The notes under the pieces: generated by a model
Databases searched by the model: none
Seen by the model: the letters and a program-made list of their open reading frames with translations, nothing else
What the model was told of the DNA's origin: nothing
Position numbers and translations under genes: made by a program
Shown: positions 45,261 through 53,617 of the stretch, piece after piece
Position numbering within the stretch: the first letter of the stretch is position 1
Layout of the letters: every line of letters begins with the position of its first letter
From: Hyalangium ruber
GTDB lineage: Bacteria; Myxococcota; Myxococcia; Myxococcales; Myxococcaceae
Assembly (NCBI RefSeq): GCF_034259325.1
Contig: NZ_JAXIVS010000011.1
Location: 248,001 to 312,000, forward strand
Length of the DNA: 64,000 nucleotides
Direction: 5' to 3'

Positions 45261-46130
45261 ATGTCCGCGGAAGCCACTGCGCTGAAGATTGTCGACCGTT
45301 CCCTGAGCGAGAGCCTCTTCGCCAAGGGGGATGCGTACCGGCTGTACCAGGGGAACAGCCTGGAGTTGATGAACAAGTTCCCCGAGCAGCAGTTCGACCT
45401 GATCTTCGCGGACCCGCCGTACTTCCTGTCCAACGGCGGCTTCACGTGCAAGAGCGGCAAGCGGGCCTCGGTGCAGAAGGGCGCCTGGGACGTGTCGCGG
45501 GGCGTGGAGGAGGACCACGCGTTCACCACCGAGTGGCTCAAGGCGTGCCAGCGCCTGCTCAAGCCCACGGGCACGTTGTGGGTGAGCGGCACGCAGCACG
45601 TCATCTTCAGCGTGGGCTTCGCGATGCAGAAGCTCGGCTTCAAGCTGCTCAACACGGTGACCTGGTACAAGCCGAACGCCAGCCCGAACCTCTCGTGCCG
45701 CTACTTCACGCACTCCACCGAGCTGCTCATCTGGGCCTCGCCGAAGCCGGCCAAGACGCTGCAGCACACGTTCAACTACGCGCGGATGAAGGCGGAGAAC
45801 GGTGGCAAGCAGATGCGCGACGTGTGGAACCTGCCGCGCACCGGCGAGGAGGAGCTGACGGCGGATGGCTCCGGCCGCATGTGGACGCAGATCGCCCCGC
45901 GCCGCGAGGAGAAGGCGTTCGGCAGCCACCCCACGCAGAAGCCGGTGGCGCTGCTGGAGCGCATCATCGAGGCGAGCACGCCCGAGGACGCGACGGTGCT
46001 CGACCCGTTCAACGGCAGCGGCACCACGGGCGTGGCGGCCCTGAAGCTGGGCCGCCGCTACACGGGCATCGACCTGGATGCCAAGTACCTGGACCTCACC
46101 AAGAAGCGCCTGGACGCGGTGAAGCGCTAA
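45261..46130 (+). CDS. Orphan DpnA-like adenine-N6 DNA methyltransferase (beta class)
   Basis: A 289-residue enzyme with motif IV first, FDLIFADPPYFLSNGGFTCK (Asp-Pro-Pro-Tyr near 51), and the SAM-binding motif I late, VLDPFNGSGTTGVAAL, followed by GRRYTGIDLDAKYLDL. This is the circular order of beta-class amino-methyltransferases. The SNGGFTCKSGKRAS stretch after DPPY closely resembles DpnA and related GATC enzymes (DpnIIB, LlaDCHIB), so GATC adenine methylation is the best guess. No restriction endonuclease gene lies next to it, hence an orphan or regulatory enzyme. The ATG at 45261 has GGAGGCG ahead. It converges on the small lipoprotein gene with only 3 bases between stops. Confidence 0.9.
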   Translation: MSAEATALKIVDRSLSESLFAKGDAYRLYQGNSLELMNKFPEQQFDLIFADPPYFLSNGGFTCKSGKRASVQKGAWDVSRGVEEDHAFTTEWLKACQRLLKPTGTLWVSGTQHVIFSVGFAMQKLGFKLLNTVTWYKPNASPNLSCRYFTHSTELLIWASPKPAKTLQHTFNYARMKAENGGKQMRDVWNLPRTGEEELTADGSGRMWTQIAPRREEKAFGSHPTQKPVALLERIIEASTPEDATVLDPFNGSGTTGVAALKLGRRYTGIDLDAKYLDLTKKRLDAVKR

Positions 46131-46133
46131 GGC

Positions 46134-46712
46134 TCACTGCGCGGCGAGCACCGTCTCCACCACGGGGCACTTCAACGTGGCGGACTGGTGCTCCGGCAGG
46201 GGACGGGGCAGCGCCGCGCCCTTCGGGGCCACGTCCATCAGGTGGTTGCGGAACTCGATGCGGTAGTTGCCGGGCTGGGTGAAGTCGTAGGCCAGGGAGA
46301 TCTCCACCGTGGCCTCCTTCGCCGCGCCGGGCTCGAGGGTGACGTAGGCGTCCGCGCCCGGGTCGCCGCGCTTCATGGTCGGCCCGCTGAAGGACACCTC
46401 GGCGCCATCGCGCGTCACCTTCAGGTACTTGTTGAACAGCCCCTCCAGCGGCGTCTGCCAGGTCAGCACCGACAGCGGCTCGGAGGTGGCATTGCGGAGC
46501 TTGAACTTCAGCTCCACGGGCTCGCCCACGCGCAGGCGCGGGGCCACGCTCATCTCACACTCCAGCGTCACCGCCATGGGAGCTGCCTCCGGGGTAGGGG
46601 CCGAGGCCTGCGTGGCTGGAGGCGGCGCCGCCTCCTCCTTGCGTGAGGCACACGCTCCACAGAGGAGCACCAGACTCAACCGCGCGACTCGACCAAACAG
46701 CCCACGTCTCAT
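46134..46712 (-). CDS. Lipoprotein with the same domain as the N-terminal part of the neighbouring M35 protease
   Basis: A 192-residue lipoprotein with signal MRRGLFGRVARLSLVLLCGAC (lipid Cys near 21). After an Ala/Pro-rich spacer, one beta-sandwich-like domain remains. Its blocks align with the N-domain of the protease encoded upstream: LSVLTWQTPLEGLFNKYLKV versus VKLPYWTTAARGVKEPLFDV, VSFSGPTMKRGDPGADAYVT versus VAYTGPHYKWAAPQAEDFIT, and YDFTQPGNYRIEF versus YDFSATGSYSLSY. There is no HExxH, so it is not an enzyme. It could be an inhibitor, chaperone or substrate-binding remnant. It follows the protease gene on the same strand but behind a terminator. Confidence 0.85.
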   Translation of the reverse strand: MRRGLFGRVARLSLVLLCGACASRKEEAAPPPATQASAPTPEAAPMAVTLECEMSVAPRLRVGEPVELKFKLRNATSEPLSVLTWQTPLEGLFNKYLKVTRDGAEVSFSGPTMKRGDPGADAYVTLEPGAAKEATVEISLAYDFTQPGNYRIEFRNHLMDVAPKGAALPRPLPEHQSATLKCPVVETVLAAQ

Positions 46713-46724
46713 GTGAAGGTGCCT

Positions 46725-46762
46725 CCACGAAAAAGGAAGACGGGGGCGTTTCCGCCCCCGTC
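46725..46762 (-). terminator. Intrinsic terminator of the M35 protease gene
   Basis: On the minus strand a perfect 10-base stem (plus-strand arms GACGGGGGCG 46739-46748 and CGCCCCCGTC 46753-46762, loop of 4) is followed by TTCCTTTTTC. It lies 31 bases after the protease stop. Confidence 0.85.
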
Positions 46763-46792
46763 TCCGTTTACTTCAAAGCCTGCCGGGCCGCG

Positions 46793-47869
46793 TTAGTTCT
46801 GCGCCGGGGTGTTCTCGGCGAAGTACTCGTGGCTGTCCGCGTTGTCCAGCGCGCGGGTGGGGTTGGAGGTCGCCAGGCTCTTGGCCGCGCTCTGGCCGTA
46901 GGCGTGGTCATCCGTGGCGGCCACCACGTTGAAGTGGCTCATCTCGTGGACCAGCGTGCCCGCGCGGGAGTCGGTGCCCGTGTTGGGGGCGCTCCAGAAG
47001 GCGTTGCACACGTAGATCTTGTACGGCGAGGCCGGGTACACGTAGGCGTAGGCGCTGTCGTTGCAGCTGCAATCGACCACCACCGACTTGGTGTCGAAGG
47101 CGCTCTTGATGGCGCTGAAGTGGTTCTTGGCGGTGTTCCAGTTGGTGCTGGTGTAGTTGCCGAACCACGTCTTGTAGCGCGCGGTGTTGCCCGGGGTGGT
47201 GTTGGTCAGGTAGCTCAGCGAGTTGGTCGAGTACGTCTTGGCGCTGTTGAACGCCGTCGAGATGGACGACTGCTCGCTGCTGGTGCACGCGCCGGAGTAC
47301 GACAGGGCCTGGGCGGACACATTGCCCTCGTTACCCTGGGGCTGCAGGCCGGGGCGACCCTCGACCCACACCGTCACGTTGTTGGAGGCGAACTGGGCCA
47401 CCTGGCCGTGCGCCTCGGAGGCGTAGCTCAGGCTGTAGCTGCCCGTGGCGGAGAAGTCATAGACGCCGCCGACGTCCGCGGTGTGCGTCACGCTCTGGCC
47501 GGGGGCCAGGGTGATGAAGTCCTCGGCCTGGGGGGCCGCCCACTTGTAGTGCGGGCCGGTGTACGCCACGGGGGCGCCGTTGAGCTGCACGTCGAACAGG
47601 GGCTCCTTCACGCCGCGCGCGGCGGTGGTCCAGTACGGCAGCTTCACGGAGCGGCCCGACACGTTGGTCAGGGTGACGCTGACCGACACGCTGTCGCCGG
47701 CGGCCAGGGTGGCCTTGCCCAGGGACAGCTGCACCTTCACGTCGCCCGCGGCGGCCGGCTCGGCGACCTCGAGGTTCTGCTCCTCGGGAGCACCACAGGC
47801 ACCGAGTACGGACGCGCTGACGAGACCACCAACCAGCCAGGACCAATGACCGCGCAGGAACTTGCTCAT
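46793..47869 (-). CDS. M35-type (deuterolysin/peptidyl-Lys) zinc metalloendopeptidase, lipoprotein
   Basis: A 358-residue preproprotein with lipobox VSASVLGACGA (Cys near 25). The N-domain (about 40-160) is beta-rich (VSVSVTLTNVSGRSVKLPYW, ITLAPGQSVTHTADVGGVYD). The C-terminal catalytic domain (about 185-355) has the zinc motif TLVHEMSHFNV (HExxH) and a downstream Asp in AATDDHAYG, the aspzincin signature. Paired Cys residues (CTSSEQ, DCSCND, VCNAFW) suggest disulfides. The family includes Lys-specific endopeptidases and fungal deuterolysins. It is probably secreted or surface-held for protein degradation. A terminator follows; a long inverted repeat lies in its upstream region. Confidence 0.92.
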   Translation of the reverse strand: MSKFLRGHWSWLVGGLVSASVLGACGAPEEQNLEVAEPAAAGDVKVQLSLGKATLAAGDSVSVSVTLTNVSGRSVKLPYWTTAARGVKEPLFDVQLNGAPVAYTGPHYKWAAPQAEDFITLAPGQSVTHTADVGGVYDFSATGSYSLSYASEAHGQVAQFASNNVTVWVEGRPGLQPQGNEGNVSAQALSYSGACTSSEQSSISTAFNSAKTYSTNSLSYLTNTTPGNTARYKTWFGNYTSTNWNTAKNHFSAIKSAFDTKSVVVDCSCNDSAYAYVYPASPYKIYVCNAFWSAPNTGTDSRAGTLVHEMSHFNVVAATDDHAYGQSAAKSLATSNPTRALDNADSHEYFAENTPAQN

Positions 47870-47934
47870 CTGAGGGACTTCCTTTCGGGGGATTGAAACG
47901 ACACGGGCCCGAGGCCTCTGGGGCTACTCGGGTT

Positions 47935-47979
47935 ATTCGCATCTATAACGTAAATGCATGAATCCGTATAGATGCGAAT
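47935..47979. repeat. Long inverted repeat between the M1 aminopeptidase and M35 protease genes
   Basis: ATTCGCATCTATAACG (47935-47950) and CGTATAGATGCGAAT (47965-47979) are inverted repeats that match over 15 bases with a single bulged A. The loop contains the palindrome ATGCAT. No T-run follows on either strand. It sits 66-110 bases upstream of the protease start and 7 bases after the aminopeptidase stop (minus strand). Confidence 0.7.
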
Positions 47980-47985
47980 GTACTT

Positions 47986-49740
47986 TCAAGCCCGGGAAAG
48001 GATGCTCTCCACGCCCTGACGGGCGATGGGGTGGTAGCGCTCCGCATACTTCTTGAAGACCTCTCGCGCTCGGGCCCGGTAGTCCTTTGATGCACCCAGG
48101 GTGCTGTACAGGGGCTTGAGGTACTTCATGCGGCCCACCTCGCCGAGGAAGGCCTCGGCGCGCTCCAGCGCGGGCGCGTAGTGAGCTCGCAGCGCCGCCA
48201 CCAGCCACGCCACGAGCACCTCCGAGTTGTGGCTCTGGGTGAGCTGGAAGCGCTCGTCCAGGGCCTTGATGGTGTCGCGCGAGGTGTCCGCGGGCATCCA
48301 CTCGAGGAACAGCTGCCACTCGGCGGCGGTCCAGTCCTTCACCGCCTCGGCGGAGGGCACGGTGCCCTTGAGCCGTTGCAGCTGCTCCAGCCGGTGCGAG
48401 CGGGGAGCGGGCGCGCTGGCGGGGATGCCCGGCTTGTGCAGGTAGTCCTCGGCGTGGACCTGGGCGAGCACTCCCGGCAGCTCGCGCTCGGTGAAGGCCA
48501 CCCAGTCCTCGGTGGTGAGGGCCTGGAAGCTGAATGTCTCGATGTAGCGGCGCAGGTACGCGTCGAAGGCCTGCCGACCCACGCGCTCCTCCATGGCGCA
48601 CAGCATGAGGTAGCCCTTCTCGTAAGGAATCTGCGAGAAGACCTCGTCCGGGTCCACGCCGGCCAGGTGGGTGCGCAGCACGGTCCACTGCGGCTGGGCG
48701 CGGAAGTGCTCGATGGCCGTCTCCAGTGAGCGGCGGCCGAGCGCGGCATGGAGCCGGGCCACTTCCGAGCCCGCGAGGGCCTCGAGGATGCGGCGCTCGG
48801 CGAACACGGTGAAGCTCTCGTTGAGCCAGAAGTGCTCGGCAGAGGCGTTGGTGACGAGGTTGCCCGTCCACGAGTGCGCCAGCTCGTGCGCCACCACGTT
48901 CACCAGGCTCTTGTCCCCCGCCAGCAGCGTGGGCGTGAGGAAGGTGAGCCGCGGGTTCTCCATGCCCCCGTAGGGGAAGGAGGGCGGCATGGTGAGCAGA
49001 TCAAAACGTTCCCACCCATATGGACTGAAGAGGGACTCGGCCACGCGCAGCATGGCGTCCACGTCCTCGAACTCGGCGGCGGCGGCCTCGAGCACCTCGG
49101 GCTCGGCCCACACGCGCGAGCGCGGCCCCAGCTCCTTGCTGGCCAGGCTCCCCACCGCGAAGGCCAGCAGGTAGGGAGGAATCGGCTGGGGCATCTCGTA
49201 GTGCTCCACCGCCTCCACGCTGGGCTCCTCGCGGCGAACGAACCCGGCGGCCATCACCGCCTTGAGCGCCTTGGGGATGGTGAGCGCCGCCTTGTAGCGG
49301 ATGCGGATGCGCGGCGTGTCCTGGCACGGCACCACCGAGCGCGCGTGGATGGCCTGGCACTGGCTGAAGAGGAACGGGTGCTGGCGGCCCGCCGTCTGCG
49401 AGGGCTCCAGCCACTGCAGGGCGCTGGCCTCGGGCGAGGTGCGATAGCGCACCGTGAGCTGGCGCACCCCCGCCGGCAGCTCGATCCGCAGGCGGCTGCC
49501 CAGAATCACCTCCGGCGGCGAGAGCAGGAAGGGCAGGGGCTTGCCCTCGGCGTCCACCACCGCGCGAATGTCGAGATCCCGGGTATCCAGGTCCAGCGGG
49601 CCCGCGGAGGCCTCCTTGAGGGTCAGGGTCACCTCCGCGTGCAGGCGCCGTGTCCGGAAGTCCACCCGGGCCTTCCAGTCAAGGGATTCGGTCTCGGGCT
49701 GCGAGCTGTCGTTGTACGAGTGTGGGTCGAGGCGGGGCAT
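47986..49740 (-). CDS. M1 family metallo-aminopeptidase
   Basis: A 584-residue enzyme (609 if the ATG at 49815 is used). The exopeptidase motif YGGMENPRL and the zinc site VAHELAHSWTGNLV with the third ligand Glu in FWLNESFTVFAERR place it in M1, close to leukotriene A4 hydrolase/aminopeptidase B types. The C-terminal helical domain follows (about 440-580). The enzyme removes N-terminal residues from peptides and is probably cytoplasmic, as no signal is seen. I prefer the ATG at 49740 because homologues start near MPRLDPHSYND, although the 49815 ATG has an AGGAAGAGGG upstream. It is divergent from the beta-oxidation operon. Confidence 0.93.
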   Translation of the reverse strand: MPRLDPHSYNDSSQPETESLDWKARVDFRTRRLHAEVTLTLKEASAGPLDLDTRDLDIRAVVDAEGKPLPFLLSPPEVILGSRLRIELPAGVRQLTVRYRTSPEASALQWLEPSQTAGRQHPFLFSQCQAIHARSVVPCQDTPRIRIRYKAALTIPKALKAVMAAGFVRREEPSVEAVEHYEMPQPIPPYLLAFAVGSLASKELGPRSRVWAEPEVLEAAAAEFEDVDAMLRVAESLFSPYGWERFDLLTMPPSFPYGGMENPRLTFLTPTLLAGDKSLVNVVAHELAHSWTGNLVTNASAEHFWLNESFTVFAERRILEALAGSEVARLHAALGRRSLETAIEHFRAQPQWTVLRTHLAGVDPDEVFSQIPYEKGYLMLCAMEERVGRQAFDAYLRRYIETFSFQALTTEDWVAFTERELPGVLAQVHAEDYLHKPGIPASAPAPRSHRLEQLQRLKGTVPSAEAVKDWTAAEWQLFLEWMPADTSRDTIKALDERFQLTQSHNSEVLVAWLVAALRAHYAPALERAEAFLGEVGRMKYLKPLYSTLGASKDYRARAREVFKKYAERYHPIARQGVESILSRA

Positions 49741-49853
49741 GGGCCCGGGGGTTGTAGTCACAAGGGCGACCCGCAGGCGAGAGACTCGATTGACTTTCGG
49801 GTCAAACGCCGACATTTGTGCAGTCCCTCTTCCTCAATAGGGAGCCTTTTTCG

Positions 49854-52253
49854 ATGACGACGCGGATCCGCAAAGTGGCAGTGCTGGGCGCCGGCGTGAT
49901 GGGCAGCGGTATCGCCGCGCACCTGGCCAACTCGGGTGTACGCGCGCTGCTGCTGGACATCGTCCCGCCCAAGGCGGCGCCGGGCGAAGACACCTCCTCC
50001 AAGGCCTTCCGCAACAAGTTCGTGCTGGGGGCGCTGGCCAACATGCGCAAGCAGAAGCCCAGCCCCATCGTGTCCGAGCAGGTGTTCACCGCCATCGAGG
50101 TGGGTAACTTCGATGACGACATGGCCCGCCTCGCCGAGTGCGACTGGGTCATCGAGGTGGTGAAGGAGGACATGGCCGTCAAGCAGGCCCTGTTCGCCAA
50201 GGTGGAGCAGCACGCGCGCAAGGACGCGATCATCAGCTCCAACACCTCGGGCCTCTCCATCGCGGGGATGCTGCAGGGCCGGGGCGCCGAGTTCCGCAAG
50301 AACTTCCTGGTGACGCACTTCTTCAACCCCGTGCGCTACATGAAGCTGCTGGAGCTGGTGGCCGGCCCCGAGACGAACCCCGAGGTGGTGCGCGCGGTGC
50401 ATCGCTTTGGCGAGGAGGTGCTCGGCAAGGGCATCGTCTACGGCAAGGACACCACCAACTTCATCGCCAACCGCATCGGCGTGTACGGGATGATGCGGAC
50501 CATCGCCGAGATGCAGAAGGCGGAGATGACGGTGGAGGAGGTCGACAAGATCTTTGGCCCGGCGATGGGGCGGCCCAAGTCGGCCGTGTTCCGCACCGCG
50601 GACATCGTCGGCCTGGACACCTTCACCCACGTGGCGAAGAACTGTTACGACACGCTGACGCAGGATGAGGAGCGGCAGACGTTTGCCACCCCGGACTTCC
50701 TCCAGAAGATGGTGGAGAAGGGGATGCTGGGCGACAAGAGCGGCGGGGGCTTCTACAAGAAGTCCAAGGGCGGCGGCGGTGACGGGGAGAAGGAGATCCT
50801 CGCGCTCGACCTGAAGACGCTCGAGTATCGCAAGCAGAACAAGGTGCGCTTCGAGTCGCTGGGCGCGGCCAAGGACGTGGAGGACGTGCGCGAGCGCGTG
50901 GCCACGGTGATGAAGGGCCAGGACAAGGCGGCGAAGTTCGCCGAGCGCGTGACGCTGGACGTGCTGGCCTACACCAGCCGCCGGATTCCGGAGATCGCCG
51001 ACGACATCGTCAACATCGACCGCGGCCTGCGCTGGGGCTTCGGCTGGGACATGGGTCCCTTCGAGACCTGGGATGCGTACGGGGTGCGCGCGGGCGTGGC
51101 GCGGATGAAGGAGCTGGGCCTCAAGCCGGCCGCGTGGGTGGAGGAGATGCTGGCCGCGGGCCGCGAGTCCTTCTACGGCGTGGCGGAGGGGCGCGACACG
51201 TATTGGGACATCCCCAGCAAGACGGTGAAGCTGGTGCAGGAGAACGCGCGCACGCAGCGCGTGGAGTACCTCAAGCGCGGCAACAAGAAGATCGCCGGCA
51301 ACGGCAGCGCCACGCTGTGGGACCTGGGCGATGGCGCCACGCTGCTCGAGTTCCACTCGAAGATGAACTCCATCGACGATGACATCATCGCGATGATGGG
51401 CACGGCGCTGGACGAGACGGAGAAGAACCACCGGGGCCTGGTCATCGGCAACGACGGAGGGAACTTCTCGGCGGGCGCCAACATCTTCGCGATGCTGTGG
51501 GCGGCGAAGAACGGCGAGTTCGACGCCATCCGGAAGATGGCGGCGGCGTTCCAGGCGGCCAACCAGCGCATGCGCTACAGCCCGGTGCCGGTGGTGACGG
51601 CGCCCTTCAACCTGACGCTGGGCGGCGGCGCGGAGGCGGCGATGGGCGGCAACGCCATCCAGGCCTCGGCGGAGCTGTACATGGGCCTGGTGGAGGTGGG
51701 CGTGGGCCTGATTCCGGGCGGCGGCGGCACGATGCAGCTCTTGCGCAACGTGTACGGCGCCTACTCGGCGGACAAGGACTTCGACGCGTTCCCCTTCATC
51801 AAGAAGGTGTTCCTGTCGATCGGCATGGCGAAGGTGGCCACCAGCGCGGAGGAGGCGCGGGAGCTGGGCTTCCTGAGCGCCAACGACGGGATTTCCGCCA
51901 ACCGGGACTTCCTGCTGGCGGACGCGAAGGCGAAGGTGCTGGGCATGGCGGAGGCCGGCTTCCGGGCGCCTCGGCCCACGCGGTTCCGACTGCCGGGGCC
52001 CAACGGGTTCGCCACGGTGGACATGCTGCTGTACGACATGCAGCTCAACAACCAGATCTCCGCCCACGATCGGAAGATCGCCCAGAAGCTGGCGCGGGTG
52101 CTCACCGGTGGTGACACGAGCCCCTCGGTGCTGCTGACCGAGGAGCGGATGCTGGAGCTGGAGCTGGAGGCCTTCCTGAGCCTGTGCGGCGAGGAGAAGA
52201 CGCAGGATCGGCTGCAGTTCATGCTGGAGAAGGGCAAGCCGCTGCGGAACTAG
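49854..52253 (+). CDS. Bifunctional 3-hydroxyacyl-CoA dehydrogenase/enoyl-CoA hydratase (FadN-type domain order)
   Basis: A 799-residue beta-oxidation enzyme. The NAD-binding hydroxyacyl-CoA dehydrogenase domain comes first (KVAVLGAGVMGSGIAAHLAN at 6-25; VTHFFNPVRYMKLLELV with the catalytic His). A second dehydrogenase C-domain follows (SRRIPEIADDIVNIDRGLRW). The crotonase domain is last (about 490-720, NDGGNFSAGANIFAMLW, LGGGAEAAMGGNAIQASAEL, GLIPGGGGTMQLL). This order is the reverse of E. coli FadB/FadJ and matches FadN of Bacillus. It converts enoyl-CoA to 3-ketoacyl-CoA, and the thiolase gene 85 bases downstream completes the cycle. AGGGA precedes the ATG. M. xanthus uses such enzymes during development on stored lipid. 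Confidence 0.93.
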   Translation: MTTRIRKVAVLGAGVMGSGIAAHLANSGVRALLLDIVPPKAAPGEDTSSKAFRNKFVLGALANMRKQKPSPIVSEQVFTAIEVGNFDDDMARLAECDWVIEVVKEDMAVKQALFAKVEQHARKDAIISSNTSGLSIAGMLQGRGAEFRKNFLVTHFFNPVRYMKLLELVAGPETNPEVVRAVHRFGEEVLGKGIVYGKDTTNFIANRIGVYGMMRTIAEMQKAEMTVEEVDKIFGPAMGRPKSAVFRTADIVGLDTFTHVAKNCYDTLTQDEERQTFATPDFLQKMVEKGMLGDKSGGGFYKKSKGGGGDGEKEILALDLKTLEYRKQNKVRFESLGAAKDVEDVRERVATVMKGQDKAAKFAERVTLDVLAYTSRRIPEIADDIVNIDRGLRWGFGWDMGPFETWDAYGVRAGVARMKELGLKPAAWVEEMLAAGRESFYGVAEGRDTYWDIPSKTVKLVQENARTQRVEYLKRGNKKIAGNGSATLWDLGDGATLLEFHSKMNSIDDDIIAMMGTALDETEKNHRGLVIGNDGGNFSAGANIFAMLWAAKNGEFDAIRKMAAAFQAANQRMRYSPVPVVTAPFNLTLGGGAEAAMGGNAIQASAELYMGLVEVGVGLIPGGGGTMQLLRNVYGAYSADKDFDAFPFIKKVFLSIGMAKVATSAEEARELGFLSANDGISANRDFLLADAKAKVLGMAEAGFRAPRPTRFRLPGPNGFATVDMLLYDMQLNNQISAHDRKIAQKLARVLTGGDTSPSVLLTEERMLELELEAFLSLCGEEKTQDRLQFMLEKGKPLRN

Positions 52254-52338
52254 CGCGAGGCCTTTATCCAGAGTCCCTAGAGCTTTTCGGAATGAAGACT
52301 GTGAATGCCCGGCTGCTTGCCGGGCGAGGAGACGCAAG

Positions 52339-53511
52339 ATGGCCGGTCGAGTCGTGATTGCCAGCGCGGTGCGCACCCCGTTCACCCGCGCGCACAAGGG
52401 AGAGTTCAAGGACACGCGGCCCGATACGCTCGCGGCCCACGTCATCAAGGAAGCGGTGGCGCGGGTACCGGGGCTGAAGCCGGCCGACGTGGAGGACGTG
52501 ATTCTCGGCTGCGCCATGCCGGAGGCGGAGCAGGGGATGAACGTCGCTCGCCAGGCCGCGCTGCTGGGCGGGCTGCCGGACACGGTGCCGGCGATGACGA
52601 TCAACCGCTTCTGCTCGTCGGGCACGCAGTCGATCGCCCAGGCGGCGCAGGCGATTCAGGCGGGGATGATCCAGGTGGCGGTCGCCGGCGGCACCGAGTC
52701 GATGACGATGGTGCCGATGGGTGGCAACAAGGTCAGCGCCAACCCGGAGATCATGGAGAAGTACCCCGAGGTGTACACCTCCATGGGCGTGACGGCGGAG
52801 AACATCGCCAGCCGCTACAGCGTGAGTCGGGAGGACGCGGACAAGTTCGCCTACGAGTCCCAGCGCAAGGCGGCCACGGCCCGCGAGCAGGGGAAGTTCA
52901 AGGAGGAGATCCTCCCCATCGCCACGACGTACTACGACGAGGACGGCAAGGCGAAGCAGGTGACGGTCTCGGTCGACACCATCCTGCGGCCGGACACGAC
53001 GCTGGAGGGCCTGGCGAAGCTGCGGCCGGCGTTCAACGCCAAGGGCGTGGTGACGGCGGGTAACGCCTCGCCGCTGACGGATGGCGCGGCGGCGGCGGTG
53101 GTGATGAGCGAGGAGAAGGCGAAGTCGCTCGGGGTGAAGCCGCTGGGCTACTTCCTGGACTTCCAGGTGGCGGGCGTGCCGCCGGAGATCATGGGCGTGG
53201 GGCCGGTGCCGGCGGTGAAGAAGCTGCTGGCGAAGAACAACCTCAAGGTCGAGGACATCGACGTCTTCGAGCTGAACGAGGCGTTCGCGGCGCAGGCGCT
53301 GCACTGCATCCGGGAGCTGGGCATTCCGCTGGAGAAGGCGAACCCGAACGGCGGCGCGATCGCCCTGGGCCACCCGCTGGGCGTGTCCGGCGCGCGGCTG
53401 GTGGCCACCATCCTGTACGAGCTGAAGCGCCGTAACGGCCGCTACGGCGTCGTCACCATGTGCATTGGTGGCGGCATGGGCGCCGCGGCGCTCATCGAGG
53501 TGGCGAAGTAG
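52339..53511 (+). CDS. fadA: Acetyl-CoA C-acyltransferase (thiolase)
   Basis: A 390-residue thiolase. The nucleophile Cys lies in INRFCSSGTQSIAQA (near 89). The His is in NPNGGAIALGHPLGVSGARL, and the second Cys in TMCIGGGMGAAALIEV at the C-terminus. Length and order match FadA/FadI. It cleaves 3-ketoacyl-CoA to acetyl-CoA and a shortened acyl-CoA. It lies 85 bases after the hydroxyacyl-CoA dehydrogenase gene with a small intercistronic hairpin (GCCCGG / CCGGGC, 52307-52325) and a strong GAGGAGA ribosome binding site. A clear terminator follows, so the operon is these two genes. Confidence 0.95.
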   Translation: MAGRVVIASAVRTPFTRAHKGEFKDTRPDTLAAHVIKEAVARVPGLKPADVEDVILGCAMPEAEQGMNVARQAALLGGLPDTVPAMTINRFCSSGTQSIAQAAQAIQAGMIQVAVAGGTESMTMVPMGGNKVSANPEIMEKYPEVYTSMGVTAENIASRYSVSREDADKFAYESQRKAATAREQGKFKEEILPIATTYYDEDGKAKQVTVSVDTILRPDTTLEGLAKLRPAFNAKGVVTAGNASPLTDGAAAAVVMSEEKAKSLGVKPLGYFLDFQVAGVPPEIMGVGPVPAVKKLLAKNNLKVEDIDVFELNEAFAAQALHCIRELGIPLEKANPNGGAIALGHPLGVSGARLVATILYELKRRNGRYGVVTMCIGGGMGAAALIEVAK

Positions 53512-53539
53512 CCCGCTGCTGACAGGTGTGCTGTCCTGA

Positions 53540-53578
53540 CACGGCCTCTCCCGCATTCCGGGAGGGGCCGTGGCTTTT
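53540..53578 (+). terminator. Intrinsic terminator of the beta-oxidation operon
   Basis: CACGGCC (53540-53546) and CTCCC (53548-53552) pair with GGGAG (53560-53564) and GGCCGTG (53566-53572), followed by GCTTTTAT. It begins 29 bases after the thiolase stop. Confidence 0.85.
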
Positions 53579-53617
53579 ATGAGGGAGCGCTGATGCGAAA
53601 GCGTACGAGGGGAATGG

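Noticed and set aside
47935-47979. Attachment site or IS terminal repeats
   Set aside because: The arms are only 14 bases apart with no transposase or integrase, and the flanks are ordinary myxobacterial genes.
49758-52625. A long minus-strand open frame opposite the hydroxyacyl-CoA dehydrogenase gene
   Set aside because: It spans two real genes and the gap between them, and is a composition artefact of high-GC coding DNA.
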